Part shown: in pieces, positions 55,915-64,000 of the stretch
How positions within the stretch are numbered: the first letter of the stretch is position 1
How the letters are laid out: every line of letters starts with the position of its first letter
NCBI RefSeq assembly: GCF_022919835.1
Contig: NZ_CP095074.1
Location: forward strand, 868,001 to 932,000
Direction of reading: 5' to 3'
Origin: Halobacillus shinanisalinarum
GTDB taxonomy: Bacteria > Bacillota > Bacilli > Bacillales > Halobacillaceae
DNA length: 64,000 bases
Made by a program: the position numbers and the translations under genes
Notes under the pieces: model-generated
What the model saw: the letters and a program-made list of their open reading frames with translations, nothing else
Told to the model about the DNA's origin: nothing
The model's database searches: none

Positions 55915-57250
55915 GATACCCCTTCTTTCTATGTTGTTTTACAGTTCCAAACGTTTGAAAGACATTTTGATCATCCAGCGGAAAGACTTCTCTTCCAGTG
56001 ATACTGTTAATAATGACAGCATTTCGATAAGCACCTAGCCCAAGGTCAGGAGCTCCCACACCATGTGTATGCATCTCAGCGTTTTGAACAAAGATCTTAT
56101 GGTCACTGGAAACCTTATAATCCTGTTCTACTTGATACCTTCCCTGATCATCCCAGTTAATAAGATGGGAAATCGGGGACAGGAACTGTGGGACCGCCGT
56201 TTTATAGCCTGTTCCAAGGATAATGACATTGCTTTCATGTTCAAAATCCTCCCCTGTTACGAAGTGGCTCCCCCTCATTCTCCACCTCGAGCCTCCTTCA
56301 TCAATAGACATGATTTCGGACATGGCCTGTAAATGAACATCCAAGCTTTCATTTCCGACCGTTCCCTCATACAGACAATCGTATAATTCTGAGATCGTTT
56401 CCGTACTTATCCCTTTGTATAAAAGATCCTGGTCTTTTAATAGGGTATCCTTCTTCTGTTGAGGTAGTTTATAAAAGAAATTGGTATAATCTGGTGAAAA
56501 GTATTCAAGACCCAGTTTTGAATATTCCATTGGAAAAAAGCCTTTAGACCGTGTGTACCAATGTAATTCAGCTTCTTCCCCTCTTTCCTTAAGCAAGTCA
56601 AGAAATACCTCCGCTGCACTTTGTCCCGATCCGACAACCGTAATCGAATCTGCTTTTGATACCTCTTCCTTTTTTGCTAAATAATCTGACGTATGAAAGA
56701 CTGTATCCCCCACATTCTTTTCCAGGTTTGCAGGAACAGCAGGGACAGATCCTATCCCTACAACGAGGTTTCTCGTCAATAATCGCTCGTTTCTCTGTTG
56801 GATTAGGTTTTCCACATGTACCTCATACACTTCTTCCCCATCATCCAGTTGAAGTTGATGAACAGATTGTACATCCATATTAAACTTGCATCTGTTTAGT
56901 TGATTAGACACCCAACGACAATAATGGTTATATTCCTTACGTGAGATATGGAATTTTTCTAGAAAATAAAAATGATATAAACGCCCGTGCCGCTGCAAGT
57001 AATTCAAAAAGCTATACTCACTCTTTACATTCGCCATACTTACTAGATCAGCAAAAAAAGGAACTTGAAGCGTGGTGCCTTCTATCATCATTCCTGGATG
57101 CCAGTCAAACTCCTGTTTCTTATCAAGGAAAATGCCATTCATCTCATCAATGTCGTCTAATAAGGCGGCAAGCCCTAAGTTAAAAGGCCCTAAACCGATT
57201 CCGATGACATCATAAATGTGTTGTTCCTGGTCTTTTTCATGAGTAGACAT
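55898..57250 (-). CDS. rhbE: Siderophore N-hydroxylase (SidA/IucD family, RhbE-like)
   Basis: The 450-residue flavin monooxygenase starts MSTHEKDQEQHIYDVIGIGL at 57250 (GAGGTGG upstream). FAD motif IGIGLGPFNLGLAAL (16-30), substrate region WHPGMMIEGTTLQVPFFADL, NADPH motif VVGSGQSAAEVF (205-216) and the ATGY-like ILGTGYKTAVP near the C-terminus. It hydroxylates the terminal amine of 1,3-diaminopropane. Overlaps both neighbours. Confidence 0.94.
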   Translation of the reverse strand: MSTHEKDQEQHIYDVIGIGLGPFNLGLAALLDDIDEMNGIFLDKKQEFDWHPGMMIEGTTLQVPFFADLVSMANVKSEYSFLNYLQRHGRLYHFYFLEKFHISRKEYNHYCRWVSNQLNRCKFNMDVQSVHQLQLDDGEEVYEVHVENLIQQRNERLLTRNLVVGIGSVPAVPANLEKNVGDTVFHTSDYLAKKEEVSKADSITVVGSGQSAAEVFLDLLKERGEEAELHWYTRSKGFFPMEYSKLGLEYFSPDYTNFFYKLPQQKKDTLLKDQDLLYKGISTETISELYDCLYEGTVGNESLDVHLQAMSEIMSIDEGGSRWRMRGSHFVTGEDFEHESNVIILGTGYKTAVPQFLSPISHLINWDDQGRYQVEQDYKVSSDHKIFVQNAEMHTHGVGAPDLGLGAYRNAVIINSITGREVFPLDDQNVFQTFGTVKQHRKKGYHVIQG

Positions 57251-57803
57251 GGGGCCACCTCTTTTCATAAACATCTCGCTCACAAAACATTAACATCGCT
57301 TTTTTATCTGGCAGTTGAATAGGTTTCATCTGTTTAAAACCGCACTTTTCGAAGACATGAATCATTTTCTTATTTCTGTAATCAGGTTCAGCGATCACTC
57401 TTTGGGTGGCTTTATGTCTAAATTGCACGTTCACCATAGCCCTTAAGAGTGGGAGAGCCAATCCTTTACCGAGGTAATCCTTTTCACCAATTAATAGGTG
57501 AATGCCCTGGTCAAATGGTTCTGCCGGATAGCTTCCTTCTACTACATCACCCTTAACCCAATAAGCCTCCCAATAGCTCATTGGCTGTCCATTCAGTAAT
57601 CCTATATATAAACACTGATCCTGATCGTGCACCGCTTTCTTCATATGCTGAAACAATTCTTCTTTAGGGAAATTGAGTTGCCAGTAAGGAATAACATGAC
57701 TCTCGTGCATCCACTTAAAAACTGACGGGAAATCCCTGTTTAAATCAAATGGTCTAAATGAAATCGATTGTTTTACCGTGTGATCAAAAACCTTATGTTC
57801 CAT
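57237..57803 (-). CDS. rhbD: Siderophore acetyltransferase (IucB/RhbD-like GNAT)
   Basis: The 188-residue GNAT-fold protein has SISFRPFDLNRDFPSVFKWM, QGIHLLIGEKDYLGKGLALP (acetyl-CoA loop) and RVIAEPDYRNKKMIHVFEKC. It acetylates the N-hydroxylated diamine to give the hydroxamate. It overlaps rhbC by 11 bp and rhbE by 14 bp. The size and place match RhbD. Confidence 0.92.
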   Translation of the reverse strand: MEHKVFDHTVKQSISFRPFDLNRDFPSVFKWMHESHVIPYWQLNFPKEELFQHMKKAVHDQDQCLYIGLLNGQPMSYWEAYWVKGDVVEGSYPAEPFDQGIHLLIGEKDYLGKGLALPLLRAMVNVQFRHKATQRVIAEPDYRNKKMIHVFEKCGFKQMKPIQLPDKKAMLMFCERDVYEKRWPHVYS

Positions 57804-59583
57804 ATACTTCTTGTGCCTCCTTGCAAAGAGGGTTGTCCACGAAGGTATATACCGATTGGTTTTCTAAAGAACCAACCAATTCATCCAGGTCATAGAAGCG
57901 TGTTAATAGATTGGCTTTACAAGGCAATGTCGAGTCATTCAAAAGCGAATTCAATAATTCATTCGTTTGGTCGTTATGGTATGCTAGCCGTTCTCTTAAA
58001 ACATCAAGTAAATACTCCTCTTTTATTAATCCATTCATTCCAAAGCTATTGATTAAACCAAATAAGTGATTAATGAAAAAGTAATACCTAAACCGTTCTA
58101 CAGCGATCGTATCAGAACAAATTGTATCACTTTCCTCGTTTAATCTTGGTAAATGACTTCTCAGCAGATCCGCTTTCGACTCGCTGAAGTAGTATCCCTG
58201 ATTATCACGGTAATAAAAGTGAACAGGATAGCCGTTTTCCAACTTTACTAAGGAATTTTGTTGATGGGCCTCAAGGGCAATTCCATAGGTCTTGTACAGC
58301 CACATGAGCGGCTCCAAGGTTAACGATAAATATCGCTTAAACCAATCCAGACTTACTGCTTCTAATGATCTTCCTTCAGCCCTGGCAATCTTCTCTATGA
58401 CTACTTGCAATCTTGATCGTTGACTATACGCATGGTCCTGGCATAAGCCAGCAATTAACGTTACTTGGTCACCTTCTATACGAAAAGGATTGTTACGTAA
58501 AACGACGTCATAAGCTGAATTTGAGTGAGGAAGTTTAAGTTTGATATAAGCAGGGTCTTGGATTACTTGAAAACTCGGGTAAGCATTAGATAAGCTCTCT
58601 CCAACTCCTGTTTTTAGCAGATTTGAGACCTCAACTCCTCTGTCTAATTCTTTTTGCTGATTGATTCGCAACGAATTTGTAATTTTTATGGGAAGCGAAA
58701 ACTTATACATATATTTGGAATCTTTCCTAAACACGGTACGGAATGATGATGTTGGTGAGTATTTTGAACCCAATGGACCTAGATAGACTAGCTCTTTCTT
58801 ATCCATCAATGATAAAACTTCATCATCTTCAAGCATTTGCTTAGCTTGCAGTGGATGCACTGGAAATACCACCGAATTCTCACTTTTCTCAAGAATTCGC
58901 TCTAACGTTTCAACATCTATTTCAGGGTCACCATTCAGCTGCTCTATCATTTGGTCACCTGCAGAATCAGCTAGACTGCTGCCTTGGACAATATAATCTT
59001 TATCCGCCCTAAAATAGTGCAGTTGAAACTCTCCTTTCATTTCTGGCGAATAGAGGTTGTCCTCTTTATTCGATATCCCTTGTTTACTTTTAGGTGTCGG
59101 ATGCAACAAATGCCCTAACAATAGCGATTGTTCCGCTTCAATAAAATCAAAATCAGCGCCAACGAGCTTCTCTGCTTCTTCTCTTCGATTTTCAATATAC
59201 CTTTTCATGTTCTGACAGCTGAGAATCACCCTTAGCATTAGTTCATCCTGTGCTTCCTGCTGTCGATGCTTTAGTGAAAGTTCTTTTGTAATCAAAGAAA
59301 CGAGCGTAATATAATCAAGGGATACGAGTTCATCACGCTCTCCAGTTTTTAAATAAAGCGGAAAGATCAATTTATGACGCCCCGTAAGTGACCAATAATC
59401 AACAGGAAAGAATAGTGTCCTATTTTGGTAGGGCAACTCACAGACAATAACTTTTTCTACGTTCATCGCTAACTGAGATAAATTTTTGCTGCTTTCAATT
59501 TTAAATTGACCTGTTTCACGTAGATAACAATTTACAAAGCTTTGCATAGTAGCCTGTTCTGCCATTAATGTAGTCTGAGTCAT
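57793..59583 (-). CDS. rhbC: IucA/IucC-type siderophore synthetase (RhbC-like)
   Basis: The 596-residue NIS synthetase has LLGHLLHPTPKSKQGISN, VVFPVHPLQAKQMLED, SKYSPTSSFRTVFRKDSKYM, LPIKITNSLRINQQKELDRG and ALEAHQQNSLVKLENGYPV. It probably catalyses the first condensation with citrate. Its ATG overlaps the decarboxylase stop (ATGA) with GGAGGATCATTCA upstream. The two NIS enzymes of this operon differ clearly, as in rhizobactin synthesis. Confidence 0.93.
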   Translation of the reverse strand: MTQTTLMAEQATMQSFVNCYLRETGQFKIESSKNLSQLAMNVEKVIVCELPYQNRTLFFPVDYWSLTGRHKLIFPLYLKTGERDELVSLDYITLVSLITKELSLKHRQQEAQDELMLRVILSCQNMKRYIENRREEAEKLVGADFDFIEAEQSLLLGHLLHPTPKSKQGISNKEDNLYSPEMKGEFQLHYFRADKDYIVQGSSLADSAGDQMIEQLNGDPEIDVETLERILEKSENSVVFPVHPLQAKQMLEDDEVLSLMDKKELVYLGPLGSKYSPTSSFRTVFRKDSKYMYKFSLPIKITNSLRINQQKELDRGVEVSNLLKTGVGESLSNAYPSFQVIQDPAYIKLKLPHSNSAYDVVLRNNPFRIEGDQVTLIAGLCQDHAYSQRSRLQVVIEKIARAEGRSLEAVSLDWFKRYLSLTLEPLMWLYKTYGIALEAHQQNSLVKLENGYPVHFYYRDNQGYYFSESKADLLRSHLPRLNEESDTICSDTIAVERFRYYFFINHLFGLINSFGMNGLIKEEYLLDVLRERLAYHNDQTNELLNSLLNDSTLPCKANLLTRFYDLDELVGSLENQSVYTFVDNPLCKEAQEVYGT

Positions 59584-61103
59584 TGAATGATCCTCCTTTT
59601 TTCCAGTTCCTTTAACCCAAGTAATTCTATGTCTTTTACAATCGAATGGATATCTTGAATTTGCGTTCTTGGATTAAGCAAGGTGAATTTCAGATACGTA
59701 GCTTTTTGAACTTTAGTTTTTGCAATAACAGCTGTTCCTTCATGCAGCAATCGTTGCTGGATAGAATGATTTAATGTGTTCAGTTCATCTTCAGGAACAT
59801 CTCCAGGTTGAAAACGGAAGATGATCGTATTTAACTCTGGATTTACATTTAATACGTTAAATAGCTCTAATCTATCGATAAGGTGTGCGGATCTTTTTGC
59901 AAGTGAAAAAGTGTGATCAATCATTTCTCGGAACTGATCTGTACCGACAATTTTTAAGGAGGCAAAAATTTTAAACGCATCAAATCTTCTTGTAGTCACA
60001 ATAGATTTGTTTACTAGATTGACAATTCCTTCTGCTTCATCTGATTCAGGATTTAAATAGTCCGCATGATGATTCGTATAGTTAAATGAACGTCTATCAT
60101 TGACTAGAAAAGCCCCACAACTAATCGGCTGATAAAATAATTTGTGAAAATCGACTGTAATTGAATCTGCCAATTGAATTCCATTTAATTTATAGGCATG
60201 AGTATGGCTTAATATCAACGCCCCGCCAAACGCAGCATCAACGTGAAGCCATAACCCATTCGAGTGAGCCACCTCAGCCAGTTCATCAAGTGGATCAATG
60301 CTGCCAAAATCCGTCGTCCCGCAAGTACCAACTAAAGCAAACGGCAAAGAACCTTCGTCACTTAACACACGTAATGCTTCATATAAATGAGGAATACTAA
60401 GCCTGTGATGATGATCTGTCTTTACTGTTACGACCGCATCTGCTCCTAACCCTAGCTGCGAAGCGGATTTCTGGACAGTAAAGTGGGCCTCCTCAGAGCA
60501 TAGAATCTTCATCTTTTTAAACCCTTCAGGTAACCCATGCTCTTGTACATTGCAGCCCCAGTGCTGTTCACAAAAGGAATCCCTGGCTAATAGGAGACCC
60601 ATATAATTGGATTGGCTGCCGCCGCTTGAAAATACTCCATCTGCTTCAGCAGGAAGCCCAAATCGTTTCGTTAACCATGAAATCATTTCTTGTTCTACAT
60701 ACGTTGCTGCTGTACTTTGCTCCCATGAATCCATGGACTGATTAAGTAAACTGATCATCATTTCTGCTGCTATCCCTGGGAGCAGTGGGGGACAATGTAA
60801 ATGGGCGACACTCTTCTCATGAGTTACATGAAGGCTGTTTCTTAAAATAGGAACATCTATTGCCTCTAAGAAATCACTTAACGATTCCTCTTGCTTAGTT
60901 GAATGCAATGAGCCTTGTATTTCTTTTCTGATTTCCTCAGACTTCTTACCGACGTATGGCTGATTAACATTAGAGTAAATATCAATGAGCTTAGTTGATA
61001 CTTGTTTCACGACATCTTCATAAGCTTTTATTCCTTTAGGACCTTTATGAAAAAAAAGGTCCTCGAATGGTTTATTATCCTTCGTTTGATGTATGGATTC
61101 CAC
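59580..61103 (-). CDS. ddc: L-2,4-diaminobutyrate decarboxylase
   Basis: The 507-residue group II PLP decarboxylase has the PLP lysine Lys321 in SITVDFHKLFYQPISCGAFL, with GVFSSGGSQSNYMGLLLARD, CGTTDFGSIDPLDELAEVAH and WLHVDAAFGGALILS. It makes 1,3-diaminopropane, the diamine arm of schizokinen-type siderophores. It lies 6 bases downstream of dat. Equivalent to RhbB. Confidence 0.94.
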   Translation of the reverse strand: MESIHQTKDNKPFEDLFFHKGPKGIKAYEDVVKQVSTKLIDIYSNVNQPYVGKKSEEIRKEIQGSLHSTKQEESLSDFLEAIDVPILRNSLHVTHEKSVAHLHCPPLLPGIAAEMMISLLNQSMDSWEQSTAATYVEQEMISWLTKRFGLPAEADGVFSSGGSQSNYMGLLLARDSFCEQHWGCNVQEHGLPEGFKKMKILCSEEAHFTVQKSASQLGLGADAVVTVKTDHHHRLSIPHLYEALRVLSDEGSLPFALVGTCGTTDFGSIDPLDELAEVAHSNGLWLHVDAAFGGALILSHTHAYKLNGIQLADSITVDFHKLFYQPISCGAFLVNDRRSFNYTNHHADYLNPESDEAEGIVNLVNKSIVTTRRFDAFKIFASLKIVGTDQFREMIDHTFSLAKRSAHLIDRLELFNVLNVNPELNTIIFRFQPGDVPEDELNTLNHSIQQRLLHEGTAVIAKTKVQKATYLKFTLLNPRTQIQDIHSIVKDIELLGLKELEKRRIIQ

Positions 61104-61109
61104 TGGAAA

Positions 61110-62462
61110 CTACCTCATTTCTAGTGCAGTTGTAATAGATTCACGCATAATAACCGCCACTTCATCAATTTGGTCTTTAGTGATGATTAATGGAGGTAAC
61201 ATTCGAATAACACTTCCATGTCTCCCTCCTACCTCCACGATCAATCCCCGCTCAAGGCAATGGCGTTGAATCGCACTGGCCAAGTCTGGGTTAGCAGGAT
61301 AGCTTCCATTGCTGGCTTGCTTCTTCGTCGGGTCGATCATTTCAATCCCAACCATCAATCCTCTGCCCCTAACGTCTCCTAATTCAGGAACTTTTTCTTG
61401 CATATTACCTAACTTGTTTATCAATCGTTCCCCCATCGCTTCCGCGTGTGCTGCCAAATGATTCTCTTTAATATATTTGATCGTTGCGGTACCCGCTGCC
61501 ATAGCCAATTGATTTCCTCTAAACGTGCCAATATGAGCACCTGGAGCCCATTTATCCAACTCTTTATCATAAATAACTACGGATAACGGCAAGCTGCCTC
61601 CTATAGCTTTGGATAAAACAATAACGTCAGGTACGATATCTGCGTGTTCGAAAGCGAAGAACTTCCCTGTCCGGCCGATACCTGTTTGTATCTCATCGAT
61701 AATGAGCGGTATTCCTCTTTCTCTTGTTATCCGTCTCATTTCTTTCAACCACTCAACATTCGCAGGAACCGATCCGCCTTCACCTTGAACGACTTCTAAG
61801 ATCATAGCTGCAGGCGGCAGGATTCCACTCTCAGGATCATCTAACATGTTCTCAATATACCGGCTGCTTAACTGGTGGCTTTCTTCCCCTCCTACACCAA
61901 ATGGGCAGCGATAAGCGTAGGGATAGGGTAAAAAGTGCGTATTAGGCATTAGTCCCTGAACGTTTTCCTTTGGCCCTAAGGTTCCACTAATCGCCATCGT
62001 TCCATGTGTAGACCCGTGGTAACCCCCATGAAAAGATAGAATGCCACTCCTGCCTGTTGCTGTTTTTACTAGTTTCATAGCTGCCTCGATCGCATCCCCA
62101 CCTGTAGGACCGCAGAATTGAATTTTAGCTTTTTCAGCAAACCCCTCTGGCAGCGCAGAAAATAACTCACTTACGAATGTTTCTTTTACAGGTGTTGTCA
62201 GATCGAGTGTGTGTAAAGGTTTTTCACTTTTTAACATAACTTCCATGGCTTCCACTACGGTGGGATGATTATGCCCGAGAGCTAATGTGCCCGCTCCTGC
62301 TAAACAGTCATAGTACCGTTTTCCATCCATATCTGTAACATAAATTCCTTTTGCCTGATCGATTGCTATCGGAATCCTGCGCGGGTATGAGCGAGCATTG
62401 GATTCTCTTACCTCTTGTGTCTTTAATAATGACTGATTCGTTTCCTTCGCTTGAGTCTGCAT
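61110..62462 (-). CDS. dat: Diaminobutyrate-2-oxoglutarate aminotransferase
   Basis: The 450-residue class III aminotransferase carries PLP lysine Lys285 in VIVLSKAIGGSLPL, FCGPTGGDAIEAAMKLVKTA, SFHGGYHGSTHGTMAISG and IIDEIQTGIGRTGKFFAFEH. It makes L-2,4-diaminobutyrate from aspartate semialdehyde. First gene of the siderophore operon, equivalent to RhbA. GGAGGGATTTTTCC precedes the ATG and two Fur boxes lie upstream. Confidence 0.95.
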   Translation of the reverse strand: MQTQAKETNQSLLKTQEVRESNARSYPRRIPIAIDQAKGIYVTDMDGKRYYDCLAGAGTLALGHNHPTVVEAMEVMLKSEKPLHTLDLTTPVKETFVSELFSALPEGFAEKAKIQFCGPTGGDAIEAAMKLVKTATGRSGILSFHGGYHGSTHGTMAISGTLGPKENVQGLMPNTHFLPYPYAYRCPFGVGGEESHQLSSRYIENMLDDPESGILPPAAMILEVVQGEGGSVPANVEWLKEMRRITRERGIPLIIDEIQTGIGRTGKFFAFEHADIVPDVIVLSKAIGGSLPLSVVIYDKELDKWAPGAHIGTFRGNQLAMAAGTATIKYIKENHLAAHAEAMGERLINKLGNMQEKVPELGDVRGRGLMVGIEMIDPTKKQASNGSYPANPDLASAIQRHCLERGLIVEVGGRHGSVIRMLPPLIITKDQIDEVAVIMRESITTALEMR

Positions 62463-62482
62463 GGAAAAATCCCTCCACTAAT

Positions 62483-62542
62483 TGATAATTATTTTCAATT
62501 GATCGCAACACAAGCATAGTTGATAATGATTATCAATGTCAA
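62483..62542 (-). promoter_or_regulatory. Fur-regulated promoter of the siderophore operon
   Basis: On the minus strand TTGACA (62542-62537) and TATGCT (62518-62513) are 18 bases apart. The spacer holds TGATAATGATTATCA (62521-62535), a perfect 7-1-7 Fur box. A second site TGATAATTATTTTCA (62483-62497, one mismatch) lies downstream. Iron-loaded Fur should shut the operon off. Confidence 0.92.
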
Positions 62543-62640
62543 TGAAACTTGTGTACCACTTGATGAATAGAAGTTAGTAAAATTACCAGTATGATTTCTT
62601 TTCGTATTCAACCTCACTGACTACTGAAAAATCCCAATAA

Positions 62641-62675
62641 AATAAGAGATACGCCTGATAAACGTATCTCTTTCT
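62641..62675 (-). terminator. Terminator of the histidine phosphatase gene
   Basis: AAGAGATACG/CGTATCTCTT perfect 10-bp stem with T-rich sequence on both sides, about 70 bases past the stop. Confidence 0.7.
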
Positions 62676-62741
62676 TCTTGAAAACTAATTAAATTTCGGT
62701 GTATATTGTTGGGTTTTAATCAAGGGGTATTTTTAACTAAA

Positions 62742-63320
62742 TCAATAAGCTAAATGTTTTGTACAGTTATATAAATCACATATCCACTTTTCGTCAGCTT
62801 TATTCAAAGTAGTTACAGATGTATTATCTAACTTCTTATCTTCTTTAAAGCTTGCATCCAACACTTGTACAAGATGACCAATAAAAGAACCATGACTCAC
62901 AATAAGCACCCGTTGATTGGGATGTTTCTCGATAATTTCCTTGATAAATGACGTACCTCGTTTGATTACACTCGGCTGTTGTTCGATGCCTAGATCAAGA
63001 TCACGCCAATCATCTCCCCATTTCTCTATTCTCTCGTCTTCCGTCGTGCCCTCTATTTGACCACCAGCAACTTCCTTAATTCTTTGATCGAAATCAATTT
63101 CGTCAATGTCTAACCGCTCAGCTATAACTTCTGCGGTTTGTTTTGCCCTTTTTAGAGGACTCGAGTAAATGATCTCCCAGCTCTCATGGAACAATCGATC
63201 AGCAAGCTTTTGTGCTTCCCTTATACCCTGATCATCTAATGGAATGTCCGAATTCCCCTGCGCCCTTTTTTCTTGGTTCCATGGTGTACTTCCATGTCTT
63301 ATTAGACCAAGTGTCGTCAT
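62742..63320 (-). CDS. Histidine phosphatase family protein
   Basis: The 192-residue product starts MTTLGLIRHGSTPWNQEKRA at 63320 with AGGAGG upstream. It has the RHG motif with the catalytic histidine, IYSSPLKRAKQTAEVIAERL, KEVAGGQIEGTTEDER and the second histidine in VLIVSHGSFIGHL. Such PhoE/GpmB-like enzymes are broad phosphatases; the substrate is unknown. It lies between the siderophore promoter and the right repeat copy. Confidence 0.92.
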   Translation of the reverse strand: MTTLGLIRHGSTPWNQEKRAQGNSDIPLDDQGIREAQKLADRLFHESWEIIYSSPLKRAKQTAEVIAERLDIDEIDFDQRIKEVAGGQIEGTTEDERIEKWGDDWRDLDLGIEQQPSVIKRGTSFIKEIIEKHPNQRVLIVSHGSFIGHLVQVLDASFKEDKKLDNTSVTTLNKADEKWICDLYNCTKHLAY

Positions 63321-63354
63321 GTTTGAACCTCCTATTGCTGTCGTTTTTATCATT

Positions 63355-64000
63355 CAAATCAATTTTATAATTGCTCTTTTTAAAATGCCAAATACTAGCA
63401 GAATATATGGTTCTTTTCCGAAAAGGTTCAAACTGGATTCTTATCCAGCAGATTTTAGTTTACGTTTTATAAAGAAATTTGATCACCTTCTATCCATGTT
63501 GCTTCACATAGTCCCCTTATCCTGAAGACTCAGCTCCGAGACACTTAGGTCCGTTACGGTATGAGGGCTCGGGGTGGCTGTTTTGTGATGAACGGAGCCA
63601 TTCGTATTCCGAATAAGTCTCCAATGTTCAGAGGGCTTTATCCATCATGATGTGGCATAATAACCCCATCACAGAGAGATTTTCAGCTCTCTGATAGGAA
63701 GTTCTTCTGCCGTTTTGGGTACTGTGAATCTGTAGTGTTTCCGTTCTTCTCACAAACACAAGGGTCCGGAAAATTGCGAGACTCCTGTGTGATGAACATG
63801 ACAGGTGAGACCCCGGAGGACGGAGTCCGAGGAGGCTCAGCGCATGCCCACGGAAAGCGAGTGATTTTCCCGGACCTCCTTCTCCATCCAAGGAAACGGA
63901 AACCTATTTCGAGATTGAGTCTTCCAGATTACTGCCCTTAACCTAATAAAAATGATTTCAAACTTCCTACTTGACTAGATTTGTGGAGGTAGTTCCTTAT
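63355..64000 (-). repeat. Long non-coding repeat, right copy (inverted, runs off the window)
   Basis: Reverse-complement relative of 52217-53000, lacking its 165-bp block. Matching landmarks in this orientation: TCTTATCCAGCAGATTTTAG, TCTATCCATGTTGCTTCACA, CGGGGTGGCTG, GGTGAGACCCCGGAGGACGG, and ATCTAGTCAAG-complement near the edge. No coding potential is supported; the frames here are by-products of the repeat. Confidence 0.8.

Noticed and set aside
63628..63941. 87- and 68-codon frames inside the right long repeat
   Set aside because: Same repeat; frames are not conserved in the left copy.

Overview
The window looks like a chromosomal segment of a low-to-mid GC, spore-forming, probably halophilic or marine member of the Bacillaceae (Halobacillus/Virgibacillus type). 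Support comes from Bacillus-style gene order (sufCDSUB; yusE-yusF-gcvH-yusI-fadE-fadA-fadN-putB; a ykoGHI-like cassette), CotF-type spore coat genes, strong AGGAGG ribosome binding sites with frequent GTG/TTG starts, and classical Firmicute regulatory elements (SAM-I and guanidine-I riboswitches, FadR and Fur boxes). No rRNA, tRNA, CRISPR or prophage was seen.

Layout. 1-11.7 kb is a ragged accessory region: a partial TSUP permease, gene relics, a serine catabolism unit (sdaAB, sdaAA, a PTS_EIIC_2 permease, a YheO/DauR-type regulator), a nonsense-disrupted membrane gene, a frameshifted glyoxalase-like gene, a secreted metallophosphoesterase, a MarR/Old Yellow Enzyme pair, and several tiny membrane-protein genes, peppered with a GCGCC hairpin repeat family. 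11.9-17.1 kb is the SUF Fe-S assembly operon. 18.1-21.2 kb is metNIQ behind two tandem SAM riboswitches. 21.4-31.4 kb carries thiol-redox genes, gcvH and the FadR-controlled fatty-acid beta-oxidation operon, proline dehydrogenase and two coat proteins. 31.4-37.8 kb has a CopZ-like protein with an altered metal motif, a baeRF-type protein, a MoxR/DUF58/DUF4129-like set and a betaine-binding lipoprotein. 37.8-42.3 kb has a guanidine riboswitch with its SMR exporter pair, a PH-domain protein, an MFS exporter with a divergent TrmB-type regulator, and a kinase-like protein. 42.3-48.2 kb has two PepSY proteins with a two-component system, a likely Fur-regulated small gene and an alcohol dehydrogenase. 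48.2-51.4 kb has an HpaB-type hydroxylase, isocitrate lyase and a YhfH-type zinc ribbon. 52.2-64 kb is a complete schizokinen/rhizobactin-type siderophore operon (six genes, one Fur-box promoter), bracketed by inverted copies of a long non-coding repeat.

Five genes (VOC protein, OYE, metI, DUF58 protein, alcohol dehydrogenase) are each broken by what reads as a one-base deletion in a homopolymer run. This pattern points to sequencing error at least as much as to real decay. The least explained material is the layered repeat content: a MITE with 16-bp terminal inverted repeats and 5-bp target duplications, a 44-nt two-hairpin module nested in two different repeats, three copies of a 39-bp perfect palindrome, and the inverted repeats flanking the siderophore locus.
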